From assembly GCA_036873755.1 (NCBI GenBank), contig JAVTVY010033770.1, forward strand, positions 62,001-126,000: DNA of 64,000 nt, in the 5' to 3' direction. The translations under genes and the position numbers were made by a program. The notes below the pieces were generated by a model. The model was not told the origin of the DNA and ran no database searches. It worked only from the letters and a program-made list of their open reading frames with translations. Origin of the DNA: Hanleya hanleyi. Lineage: Eukaryota > Mollusca > Polyplacophora > Lepidopleurida > Hanleyidae. Positions 47,229 to 58,256 of this stretch are shown here, in pieces. Position 1 is the stretch's first letter. Every line of letters starts with the position of its first letter.

Positions 47229-48636
47229 TTCATCTACATGTATTATTCTGTAATTAATAATTTCTGTAATTTCGTTGTCGATAACACTGAATTTCAATGT
47301 ACACACAATCCTATAGAACGAGGTCCTCTGGCCTCTGTTTTCAGCAATTGATGCAGTAACAAGATTACAACATGGACCTGGTTGATCACCACCAGTGATT
47401 TGAAGAAATTATTATTTGGTTTGACGTAATACTTGCCACTGAGCGATTTCGAATTTGGAATGATTCTTGATATGCAAATTCATATATGATGACTACTCCC
47501 CAGCTATGCAACTGGGACTACATGTGTACTGTAAAATCTGCAAAAATGGTACATTTTCATCAATTGAACACAGTGGAATACATGTACCAGGGCAAGGAGA
47601 TGTTTTTCCATGTTTCATGTTAAAAATACATCACTGATTGCCAACAAATGTATACTCCTTTATTCCAGAATTCCTTTAACATCTAGCCTATATAATCTAC
47701 AATAATAGGTAGAGCCGTATTAGAGCAATGTTAGATGTACTTGAGGAAGTGGAACAGATGGTACTCTATCAATGGAAATGTTTGTCTGTACTATTCATGG
47801 TATGGCTGACACAGGGAAGTGGTTCATTGTCTTGGTATTTCCTCCTTCTGTATCTTAATATATGATAGCATAATATGCAGTGTGTTTAATCATGGAGCCT
47901 ACTATAGTAGGCTCCATGGTTTAATCAACTGGACCTATCAAGTTTTAATCCCACCAGTTATTTCATGAATTTGTTAAAATATGCCAATCTCAGTTTTTAC
48001 ACTCATATTTTAGTTTGATATATATATATTCTGTATTTCCACATTTGATGCTTGAACTGGTGAACAAATTGAATTGAGATAATCTACTTCAGATATGATG
48101 CACACATTGCAAACATACATTGTAGATGACTTGTTTAATATGCACTTTCAGAACGCTTTGCACTAGTTTGAAAGCTTTGAAGAAGTCTCCTCAATGTGAT
48201 ATTGCAGCAATTTGCTTAAAAATTCTCCATGAAATATGGTGTTCCATGGAAATAATCATGCGGCATGATACATGAGAAAAAGGATATGTTCACTTAGCGA
48301 AAGAGTGGCTGTAGGGCACCACCATATTGGTACATGGAAGAGGCTCTATGATCAGTGATGTCATCATTGTTCCATACGACGTAACAGAGGCTATGTCACT
48401 GGTAGCACATGAGGTAATCCAGAATGGTTTTGCTACCGGTATTCCGGTATGGGCACCTGAATTCTCGCGCCCAAATGAGAAGAAAATACTTTTTTCTCAA
48501 AATAAAAGTTGCGGCAAATTCAGTGAACAACATTAATTTATAGCATGGTGAGAAATTCTCAATTTATAATATGTGTGAATCACTACTGGTGTATTTCCCA
48601 CATATTTATGTCTTTTCAACCTCAAGTTTGTAAAAG
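47229..48636. other. Sequence without a recognised gene
   Basis: Unique AT-rich DNA apart from the palindrome at 47,884-47,925. Confidence 0.4.
47884..47925. repeat. 28-bp perfect palindrome flanked by 7-bp direct repeats
   Basis: CATGGAGCCTACTA is followed at once by its exact inverse, making a 28-bp palindrome at 47,891-47,918. GTTTAAT occurs flush on both sides. Structure equals a transposon reduced to two fused 14-bp TIRs with its TSD. Confidence 0.85.
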
Positions 48637-48807
48637 ATGGCGGATCGGACTGGGAACTTTTCCAAACAGTCCAAAGCACTCTGGGAGAGGATGCTCAAAC
48701 TGTTTTCTGACAGATTACCTCATTCCTGGGTGTTTTGGTATGCCAATGAATATCACTGCCAGATATATAGAACTGCTGCTGAACAAAATGTGAATGAGCA
48801 GCAATAG
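48637..48807 (+). CDS. Small ORF, 56 codons, unknown
   Basis: The ATG sits in an AAAGATGGCGG context, with an in-frame TAA six bases upstream. The protein starts MADRTGNFSKQSKALWERML and continues with an aromatic-rich middle (HSWVFWYANEYHCQIYRTAA) before TAG. Dense Trp/Tyr/His and the good start context look more like real coding than chance. It may be a first exon with a donor near AAAAT/GTGAAT, a small gene, or a relic. No family recognised. Confidence 0.35.
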   Translation: MADRTGNFSKQSKALWERMLKLFSDRLPHSWVFWYANEYHCQIYRTAAEQNVNEQQ

Positions 48808-49008
48808 GAATGGGAGAACTTCTCGTACTCAGTTATGCTGTCTCTCTCTCAACAGCATCGAAGATTCTGAGGTTTGTTTGCAGTAAGAACATCAATATCA
48901 AATTTGCATGCAACAAGACCAACAAAATACAACAACAACAACAAATACCACATCACCAACATCAAATACAACCGGTGTCCCCAATTTTTTGCATTACTCC
49001 CTGTAGCA

Positions 49009-49399
49009 CAGACCTATCAACTCTCACGCATACGGCGTGAGACTCACGCATTTGGCATCTGTCTCACACTCTCACGCACCTATATCATAATCTCACGCAT
49101 CTGGGCATTTTCATTAAATTATTTTTGAAATAACCAGGAATCGTTCAAAATGGCTCCAGTTTGCAGAAAAAGGAGTTGGTAATTTCAAAATTTTCCTTTA
49201 CCTGGTTGTAGAGTATCCATTTATAGCCTCCGTGAAGGGTGAAATGTATAATGGTAGGCTGTTATATGAAACAAAATGCAAAAAAAATGGTATGAAATGA
49301 TGCCTAGAAATTTACATTTTTGGGAGGCTCGTGTCTCCTGGGTGGATATACATGTACTCAAATTTCACGCCTTGGCAAAATTATAACTTGAGATGTCTG
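49009..49399. mobile_element. CAGACCTATCAAC-type hAT-like MITE, 6-bp TSD
   Basis: The first bases CAGAC and the last GTCTG are inverted, with weaker similarity further in (CTATCAAC against ATCTCAAG). GTAGCA is repeated exactly outside both ends, a 6-bp TSD. CTCACGCAT is repeated four to five times near the left end. The 391-bp element has no coding frame. Confidence 0.7.
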
Positions 49400-49489
49400 G
49401 TAGCATCACATGATCTTCTCCACAACGCTATTGTTACTTCCACTCAACTCGGATTGACATGTCAATGATAGCAGGTTGGGAGGGTTCAG

Positions 49490-49697
49490 GTTCCTGTTGC
49501 TTCAATACTTTTTGCTGAGAAGCAACAGGAACTTGATAATGTGATGTCTTGCACTGTAATAATATCACTTGCCTTTATTGCACCATGTAAGCGTCCTGTC
49601 AGTGTCTTGTGCACTGTTCTCAGTGTTTTTTTGGGGTGGATGGAGGGTGTCTGGTTCCATGCTGCTTCAAAGATTTCTTCTTTGAAGTTGCAGGAAC
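49490..49697. repeat. Twin hairpins with related stems
   Basis: GTTCCTGTTGCTTC at 49,490 pairs perfectly with GAAGCAACAGGAAC at 49,519-49,532. A second hairpin at 49,654-49,697 pairs GTTCCATGCTGCTTCAAAGA with TCTTTGAAGTTGCAGGAAC with small bulges. Stems share GTTCC...TGCTTC. A SINE-like tail follows at 49,725. Confidence 0.7.
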
Positions 49698-49724
49698 ACA
49701 ACTGGGCTGGGTGGTGCTTAGTTG

Positions 49725-49795
49725 GTTCGTCGTGATATAGCTGAAATATTGTTCAAAGCGATGTTAAATTTTATTCACACACTCACTCAATGGTA
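49725..49795 (+). mobile_element. SINE-like 3' tail
   Basis: TCGTCGTGATATAGCTGAAATATTG, GCGATGTTAAATTTTATTCAC and (ACTC)n, as at 8,200. The preceding 200 bp hold the twin hairpins rather than the usual SINE body. Confidence 0.55.
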
Positions 49796-49810
49796 GCACC
49801 ATACTGTTGG

Positions 49811-49970
49811 TTACACACTCATGGGTTGAAGTAACACTCATTCAGGATGAAGTACACACTCATCATCATGGTTGAAATAATGCCCATACAGGATGAAGTA
49901 CACATTCATGGGTTGAAGTAATGCCCATACAGAGTGAAGTACACACTCATGGGATGAAGAAACGCCCATA
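49811..49970. repeat. About 43-bp tandem repeat, four units
   Basis: Units contain TACACACTCATGGGTTGAAG and TAATGCCCATACAGGATGAAG with moderate divergence. Confidence 0.8.
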
Positions 49971-50843
49971 GTATGCCCATAATGCCAAAGAAATATTGCA
50001 TTTCACCTGTTTTTATGCTGTTGTATGATTTACCATTGCTTGTTCAGAACAGGGTTAATAATAGCATGCTAAGTTGTGTGAGAAAACAAGTGGCATAAAC
50101 AGAATGTACATGTGTGCATGCTGTCATTGTCAGTTTGTAGTAGTTGTTCTCAAACCATCTCGTGTTGTTCTACAAGTTCAGATGCAGAGTTCGCCTGACC
50201 AACACAAGTGCTTATGGAATCATTCCTGCCTTCTCTAATTGTCCATGTTCTCCTCTGCCCACTGACTGCATATTTCTCTGCAATTCATATTGGTATGCAG
50301 ACATGTGCCGCTATTTGGAGAGGCAAGATTTCTGTCATGAGATATGGTAATATCATTAACTGCTTCATGGGGCTCCAGTGGGTAATATCACGATGTTGTC
50401 CTATAGTACATTGTGAACATGTAACGGCACCATTCTATGTTTCAGTACATTGTATATGAACATGCATTAACCATTTCAATGGCGTAAGCTGCTTTGATGG
50501 CCTGGATAATTCAATCCTGTGACGGCGTAAGCCGCGTTAAAGGAAAGAACTCATCTTCTGCTATTGTCGGCTGAAATTAAGTGTAAAATTCACACCAATT
50601 GATCTTGAAATTTCTTCACAGAAAACTAGGATTTCTTCTTACAAACAGTCTGTAGTGATCCTCAACTTGAGATATTGAAATATTTTTTGGTTCGAAGAAA
50701 GTGTGAATTTATTCCACCAAACTTGCATTTTATCGGAATACCTAGAACATAGTGTCAGTTCATGTGGCCGGTCAAACAAATAATCTTTCCGGTGGTTTTT
50801 GTGAGGCATTAACAGTTTAAATTCACTCTGACAATACATCTAG
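49971..50843. other. Sequence without a recognised gene
   Basis: Unique DNA. GGCGTAAGC occurs twice near 50,480-50,530 in otherwise AT-rich sequence. No exon supported. Confidence 0.4.
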
Positions 50844-51691
50844 CAGTGCTTCGGATTTGAAAAATCCAGAAGAGCTAAAAATCGCTCTTCTAATTTTGTC
50901 AAGAAGAGCGATCACTCCTCTAAAAAAAACCCTTCTAAAAACTTTTAGAAGAGCTATTTACGAGAATGGGGATGTAACTAGTAATTCCCATTTTATGATT
51001 CTTCTTGCAAGAAATTAAGTATTAGTATTATTTTCAAACTTCTTAACATTATGAAATGCGACATCAATATTATCTGACAATCATGTATGAAATGTTGATA
51101 ATAAACGTAAGCGAAATCAGTTATCCCTGATGTGTTTCATTGTTATCCCTTTATTTCTTTCTGTGCCTTTCCTCGGATTCTGTGATCTTTGAGAATTTTG
51201 TCAATGTTTTGCGCAGTGTGCACCAAACTTCTGTTACGGTACCATGCCGTTTTCGGCCGTATACGATAGAACACCACCAGTGTTCCGCCTTTTAAATGTT
51301 TCTAGTCTAACTGTTGGTGGAAGTTTTGTACCCATTTCGCTTATTCGCGGCCACAACAATATGTCCGTCGACACATCCACACACAGCTGTATCCGCCGCT
51401 GTGATTGGTCAGTATTTACACACAGCTGTAGAAATTTAACCAATTATAAGCGAGGACGTTTCGGTCCTCGGTTAAATCCGAACCAAGTTTATCTCCTTTG
51501 CCAGAAGAGCTCGCACACTTCCGGATTTTCGTGATCGAAACGTCTTGCGTTTTCATGGAAAGTTAGTAGAGGTAAATAAAGATTATTCCATACGATAAAT
51601 TCAAGAAGCGCGAAAAAAAGAGCCTCTAAATTTTTATTCAGGCGCGCGATTGAGCGCTTTCGCTCTCGCGCTTCTTAAATCCGAAGCACTG
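50844..51691. mobile_element. CAGTGCTTCGGATTT-type hAT-like transposon, 6-bp TSD
   Basis: CAGTGCTTCGGATTT and AAATCCGAAGCACTG are perfect inverted ends. ATCTAG is repeated outside both. Subterminal regions repeat GAAGAGCGAT-type and GCGCGATTGAGCGC words. The 848-bp interior has no recognisable coding. Confidence 0.88.
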
Positions 51692-54600
51692 ATCTAGTAT
51701 TTTAGAAATCACTCTGGTGCTTGGTTGATGGATTTATTACGAATGCAAGAGAAATACCCTTTAGAACATTGTTGGTTGTGCAGAAAACTACCCACAAACA
51801 ATTCCACTTCAAAATTTATTTCTGCTTTAGCCTTATCCAATCAGCGGAGAGGTAACAAATACTTTCCAGTCACATAGTAAATCAACACGCTCAACAGTCA
51901 GGCGCTCCAATACCATGGGCTACTCGTTTCTTAGCTTGAGAATAATACCTGCATAAATAATTTTTGACGATTTTTACCGAATTAATTCTATTTCCAAAGC
52001 CATCCAACAAGTCCCGAAGTATCCTTCAAATTGAATCTGAACACATTACAAAACTACATTCATTCACGAAGAAATCTGTGCTCAAAGAAGTGGTGTTTGT
52101 GCAAATTGGAATAGGTTGATCATTTAGACAGCCATTCATAATCGATCTTTTGCATTTTTTTTCTCGAACCTCACATTCTTTTGCAAATTATCAAATGACT
52201 GATTAGGAGTAATTATTGACAATTGTAAAATAACAAATGGTCACCTTTTCAGTGAAACCATATTTAGTTTGTGTCCTTTTTGTGTTCAACAAATTTTGAG
52301 ATAATGAAGTTCACACTACGGTGTCTGCCGTACTAAGGTTAATTTATGCCAGGGGCAAACCGATGAAAGGGTTAATGCGGCATCCTTCAACACAGACTAT
52401 AAGAAATTGCGTAAGCTTCATGCGACCTGAACTCAGGTTACATAATTTGTCCACACCTGATCAGCTTTTGTTTAAAGGCAATCCCAAATGGTTACATGTC
52501 AAAATTATTTCTAAAAAGCCCTTTCAATTCTGAAGAGATTGGTACTGGTTGTATTAAAAACTTCCATCTGGTGCGTGAGATAGGGCGCTCCAAAAGCCAA
52601 AAATCTCTCGCTTGCCAATTCTAGCTGTGATGTCACCGGAGGAAGCCATATCATATGGTTCTGTTTATGTTTTAAGCTGCATATCGCTTGCCTAGGTACA
52701 TATAGCTATTTCTAAAGGTTAAAACAGCCTGATGTCATCTTTTCAAAACTGCCTCTATGTCATGTCTTGGGAGGGTTCATACTAGTGGACAACAATAAAC
52801 AATTTTTAATATAATGCGGTGTAAAAACACTTGTAGAATGTCCATATTTATAATCTTGTTGATCCTGATTTATTCAGGCTTGTGTTTATAAATAGAATAG
52901 TTAATATCTCAGTGTGTGTACTTCTGATTTATGGATGGCTATTTGTGGACTGGTGACAGGCACATCAAGAGGATGGTATGCTTTAACCTTTGATTGGTAT
53001 ACACAAGGACAAATGAAGCACTCCAACTTGACACCTCCTCCTATACCACTCATTACTTTTTTATGGGGCCCCAGGCTAGGTGTTAAGTTTATCTTACAGA
53101 TACTGATGGGGAGATGTTCATGTTCAGGCATATCTGCATTCTCCTATAGTCAGAGTTGTAACCTCCTACTTTCAGTGTATCACCCTCTGACTGCGTTACC
53201 TATACTCACTAAGCTTGTCTGCACATGGCTTCGCTATGCCTGATTCCCAATATAACTGAAGTCAATCCTCACACAAAATATTTGCCCAACAGCAGGTGCA
53301 TTGATCCATGACTCGGCATAAATTTGTGGTTCATACTTTTGCTCACTTTCCTATGCCTACAGTATGGGGCAGATTTCAAACTATTGATAACTGGTGTTAA
53401 TGTGGTAGATGTGCATCACATTTATAGCGTACTATTCTCAGAAAGGATCCTTATGCGTACATTGATGATAATTTTGGTAACTTCAGGTCAAACTTTCGTC
53501 ATTGATTAAAAATCTGCCACATGCTGTAGGTATAGGCAGGTGAGAGACTGCACGAATCACAAATTTACATGTCAATTTACCTGCCGCATCTATCAGGGCA
53601 GCGCAATTTTGGTAGAACGGTACAACAAGGCATGAATGATATTGTCCACACACACGTCATTCAAGCATACTAACCTAATATTTTGGTACTGGCAATGTTA
53701 ATTCAAAATATGTCGGATATCACTAACAGGATAGTGCTGCATGTTAGAGGATAGGGATAAGCAAAGGTTGACTACCCCGAAATGCACAGGTGAAGCCAGA
53801 TTGGGTCACACATCACTGATGATGTCTGAGACATATCTAGAAGGGTCTATCAGGTCATGTTAGTTGATGTAATGGAAAAACAGGCTGTTAGCTATTGAAA
53901 CACTGTTGGTAATGAATGCTTTGGGTTCACATCAGTCAGAGCCTAGAAGAGAATAGGGATATATGTTAGGATTTTTTAACATTTTTGGTGCCAGGTTCTG
54001 TGAATTCGGAAGACTGGACTCGCTGGAAAAAGTTTGTAACGTGATTATGAATTTGCCGAATGTTTATTAATCTGAGTAGCTCACATGTACTTCTTAGCCA
54101 TTTTCATGTAATTGGTCACATTTAGGCCAGTATTACTTTACATGACAAATTACAGATGAAAAGACAGTTTTACAAACTCCTGAATCTATGAAAATTGTAT
54201 GGGTTTTTTTTTTTCACCAAAATATGGGGAATTTTCTCACACTGCTGATCAGAAAAAAATATTAACTGAAAATATTATTATAATTATGCAATGACCCATT
54301 ACACTTTCTAGAAGAAGGCAACTTGGATTTTATCTGCAGATAATATCCTATAAATATGTAGCTTGACGAGTCATGGATAATTGGGACAAGTAGAGGGTAA
54401 TATTATCAAAAACATTTGAGGCTAGGCATTCTTCTCAGTTTGACCCCAGGCCAAAATCAAAGTTGACATTTCACTTTAATATCCTTTTAATATACACGCT
54501 TGTGTACAGAGTGGAAACCTGAAACAAAACCCGGTCTAAAAATAGTTTTTTCGTTGTCATTACCATTGACATGTATAATAGATGACCCCATGTTAAAATC

Positions 54601-54699
54601 TATGAATAGCAGCATAGCCCTATCTGCCTTGTGCATAATTTAGAACAGTATTTGTCTAGCAAACCGAAATAGTCCTGTAGGATCAATAGATTTGTTATA
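51692..54699. other. Long unique stretch without a recognised gene
   Basis: About 3 kb of AT-rich DNA with almost no repeats. A 109-codon plus-strand frame at 52,914-53,243 and a 38-codon frame at about 52,309-52,425 lack splice or family support. It may be intron. Confidence 0.45.
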
Positions 54700-55240
54700 T
54701 AAATTAGCCTTCTGTCTCCTCTGACTGCATTTACAGAGCCCCATCAACTTGACTCTATTAAGGCCTAAATCCTACAGTAAAGCTTCCAATAATTCAATCA
54801 GAAGAAATGAGCTTTGTCATCTCCATATGGTCAGTTGATTAGAGCAGGAAATGTATGTAATGGTTACAAACACCTTTGTTGATCATTCAGATTCTCCTCA
54901 ATTCATGGCATATGATTCATTCTATTATTTCTCACAGATTTTTATATGAAATACATTTTTTTTATCATATTTACGGTACGCAGTCACTGTTTATCTCTCA
55001 TGTGTGTGTTCTCACTAATTACCATCAGTATGTACATTGTGTTTATTTATAGACATGATGGTTTCATGTAATTTGCGTTGAGCTAAATTTAGCCGAATAT
55101 ATCGAAACCTCAGAATTTGATGTTTGTAATTAACTGCATAATCAGCATTATGACAATAAAGGGAGCCCTAATTGTAATTTCCCATCAACTGGCTATAATT
55201 CACGTTATTAATTCATTAACTCCACATGCAATTCACCTCA
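54700..55240. promoter_or_regulatory. Possible conserved non-coding element
   Basis: Repeat-free, evenly mixed AT-rich sequence has dense homeodomain-like TAATTA/TAATTG words and a SOX-like GACAATAAAGG around 55,120-55,215, without frames or tandem structure. This texture is typical of conserved developmental enhancers. It is a guess that needs cross-species alignment. Confidence 0.25.
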
Positions 55241-55318
55241 GACATTTGTACATTTAGTGATATGATTGTGGTACAAAAACAAAGTAGACGTGATTCCGAC
55301 TCATCAGTCAGCAGGGTA

Positions 55319-55734
55319 GGTACAACTATATCTCTCCAAAATGGAGGTAAAAAATGGTGGTTTTGCTTGATAACTTTTGACTTATTCATCAGTACGCTCC
55401 GCAATCTTGAGGCGACCTGCGTACTTACACCTCATATATTGTTACATCTTGAGGCGACCTGCGTACTTACACCTCATATACTGTTACATGTTGTAACAGT
55501 GGTTTTTCAGTGAAACTTCCAAAGTGTGCATAGTTCAATTGTTAATAGAAGACAAATCATGTTGTCTATTCTTATGCAAATTAGATAGATGACAATTTGT
55601 TTTTTCGATACCAACCGATGCAGATAAATTTGTGTATGGTCGCCTATGGCGGATGTGTCTTCATTCGATATATTCTTGAATTTATTGGACAAAAAAGACC
55701 TTTTGTACCTCCATTTTGGAGAGATGGTTCTACC
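55319..55734. mobile_element. 416-bp TA-flanked MITE
   Basis: GGTACAACTATATCTCTCC at the left, continuing AAAATGGAGGTA, is matched by inverted GGTAGAACCATCTCTCC and AAAATGGAGGTA at the right. TA flanks both. A tandem duplication of CTTGAGGCGACCTGCGTACT (42-bp units, two copies) lies at about 55,405-55,490. Tc1/mariner-like by target only. Confidence 0.75.
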
Positions 55735-56459
55735 TATAACCTGGTTAGTGGATAATGAGACTTAGGTGGATAGGATTTAATCTAAAGTTTCCACCATGGT
55801 GGGTCACAAGACCTACATGTATTCTGCTGTCATGGCCACTTCAAGCAGACTACTCATAAACCAGCTTTTATCCCCAGGTACTCTAGCCTCCGGAGAACAA
55901 GGACAGTAGGGACACATGTTGTCGGTGGGTTTCAGTTTCGAAATACGCAGGCACAATTGACCCTTCTGCAGGATGTTGGTCACCTCAAAACTGCCTCTGT
56001 CACGCCGTGTCGATTTCAATTTTGAATTCGGATCTCGTGTGAGCTCAAGATCTTAATGTGATTTCACTGAAACTTTAACGCAGAATCTCATTTTCACTAT
56101 CAGTGAATTCTGTTCTGATAGTGACAATTATATCGGTCAAAAGCAAAGCTATTAAATCAAAAGGTCAAAAAGTATTAATAATAGTTACATTAATCAAACG
56201 TATGTACGATAGATCAATATTTAATCATTGTTGAAAGCGACGTTAAATTCTATTCACTCTATCACTCAATATTTAATCAACTGAAATACCTTTACTCACT
56301 ATATTACCTGTTTGACCATATGTTTGATGCATGCCTATTACTTTGCATTCTATCCCCCCCAAAAATGGAACATGGTAGACACAGAGCTGCATTGCTGACG
56401 GCATGCAATGGTTATAACTTTGAACTGACTAGAATTCCACATTTATAATCTCAGAAAAT
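55735..56459. other. Sequence with a SINE-tail fragment only
   Basis: Unique DNA except for TGTTGAAAGCGACGTTAAATTCTATTCACTC at about 56,230-56,272, a degraded SINE-like 3' end. No gene supported. Confidence 0.45.
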
Positions 56460-56734
56460 CAAACAATGCAAGAATATGAACAAAAATATTCTGGGGAAAT
56501 TCTTTTTTCTGAAGAAAGATATATGTGTATATTGAATTTCTTCGAGGAAAGATTGTCAAGTGAGATATATTGTATTTACATGGAATCCAAAAACATTTGT
56601 CTGCAATCACATTTAGTAGGAATTGTCTGAAGAGATACATTTTATTTCTTCCAGGACAGATTTGTGTCTGGAGAGATATACCTTGTATTCATTCTGGGAA
56701 AGATTTTTTAGCCTGTTCAAATCACTTTTCGTCC
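56460..56734. repeat. Degenerate left part of the 49-bp array, then array B leader
   Basis: Words GGAAAGATT, GTCTGAAGAGATACATT and GTATTCATTCTGG spaced about 50 bp are the diverged left shoulder of the array that resumes at 60,142. At about 56,711 the sequence changes to a CGTCCGTCCGTAAACAATT leader of array B. Confidence 0.65.
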
Positions 56735-58256
56735 GTCCGTAAACAATTCTTGTTATCGCGATTTCTCAGGAACTACTGCATGGATATTTTTCAAATTTGG
56801 TACACAGGTTCCCCTTGGGGCCTAGTTGTGCAAGAAACCTTTTCTGGTCCGATTCGAAAATCCAATATGGCTGCCAGGTAGCCATCTTGGATTTCCCCAT
56901 GAAACCTTGTTACCGCGATTTCTCAGGAACTACTGCATGGATCTTTTTCAAATTTGGTACACAGGTTCCCCTTGGGGTCTAGTTGTGTAAGAAACCTTTT
57001 CTGGTCCGATTCGAAAATCCAATATGGCCACCAGGCAGCCATCTTGGATTTCCCCATGAAACCTTGTTACCGCGATTTCTCAGGAACTACTGCATGGATC
57101 TTTTTCAAATTTGGTACACAGGTTCCCTTGGGGTCTAGTTGTGCAAGAAACCTTTTCTGGTCCGATTCGAAAATCCAATATGGCCACCAGGCAGCCATCT
57201 TGGATTTCCCCATGAAACCTTGTTACCGCGATTTCTCAGGAACTACTGCATGGATCTTTTTCAAATTTGGTACACAGGTTTCCCTTGGGGTCTAGTTGTG
57301 CAAGAAACCTTTTCTGGTCCGATTCGAAAATCCAATATGGCCACCAGGCATCCATCTTGGATTTCCCCATGAAACCTTGTTATCGCGTTTTCTCAGGAGC
57401 TACTGCATGGATCTTTCTCAGATTTGGTACACAGGTCCCACAGTTGAGCAAGATAACTTTTCTGGTCCGATTCGATAATCCAATATGGCCACCAGGCAGC
57501 CATCTTGGATTTCCCAATGAAACCTTATCATGATTTCTCAGGAACTACTGCATGGATCTTTCTCAAATTTGGTACACAGGTTCCCCTTGGGGTCTAGTTG
57601 TGCAAGATATCTTTTCTGGTCCGATTCGAAAATCCAATATGGCCACCAGGCAGCCATCTTGGATTTCCTCATGAAACTTAGTTATCGTCATTTCTCAGTA
57701 CTGCATGGATCTTTCTAATTTGGTACACAGATTCTCCTGGTCTAGTTTTGCAAGATACCTTTTTCGGTTCAAATTGAAAATCCAATATGGCCACCAGGCG
57801 GCCATCTAAGATTTCCTCATGAAACTTTGTTATTGTGATTTCTCAGGAAGTACTGCCTGGATCTTTCTCAAATTCGGTAGACAGGTTGCCCTTGTGGTCC
57901 AGTTGTGCAACATACCTTTTCTGGTCCAAAATCCAATATGTCCATCAGGCGGCCATCGTGGATTTCCCAATGAAACTTTGTTATCGTGATTTCTCAAGAA
58001 GTACTGCATGGATCTTCCTCAAATTTGGTACACAGATTCCCCTTGTGGCCCAGTTGTGCAAGATACCTTTTTTGGTCCGATTCGAAAATCCAATATGGCT
58101 GCCAGGTGGCCATCTTGAATTTCCCCTTGAAACATTGTTATCGTGAATACTCAGGAAATATTTCATGGATCTTTCTGAAATTTGGTACACAGGTCCCACA
58201 TAGGGCCTAGTTGTGCAAGATACCTTTTTTGGTCCGATTCGAAAATCCAATTAATA
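56735..58256. repeat. Hairpin-unit tandem array B (about 155-bp units)
   Basis: About nine units match array A at 24.7-25.8 kb: TTCTCAGGAACTACTGCATGG, TCAAATTTGGTACACAGG, CTAGTTGTGCAAGA and ATCCAATATGGCCACCAGGC followed by GCCATCTTGGATTTCCCC. The first four units are nearly identical, the later ones diverge, indicating recent local amplification at the left. The array ends at the TA target of the next element. Confidence 0.93.

Noticed and set aside
52309..52425. 38-codon frame with VCRTKVNLCQGQTDERVN
   Set aside because: Looks protein-like but is short, has no splice signals and no family that I recognise.
55242..55315. Candidate exon MIVVQKQSRRDSDSSVSR between CACCTCAG and GTAGGT
   Set aside because: The apparent donor GTAGGT is the first bases of a TIR that is repeated in inverted form at 55,734, so the splice signal is explained by the MITE. 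The frame is short and unassigned.
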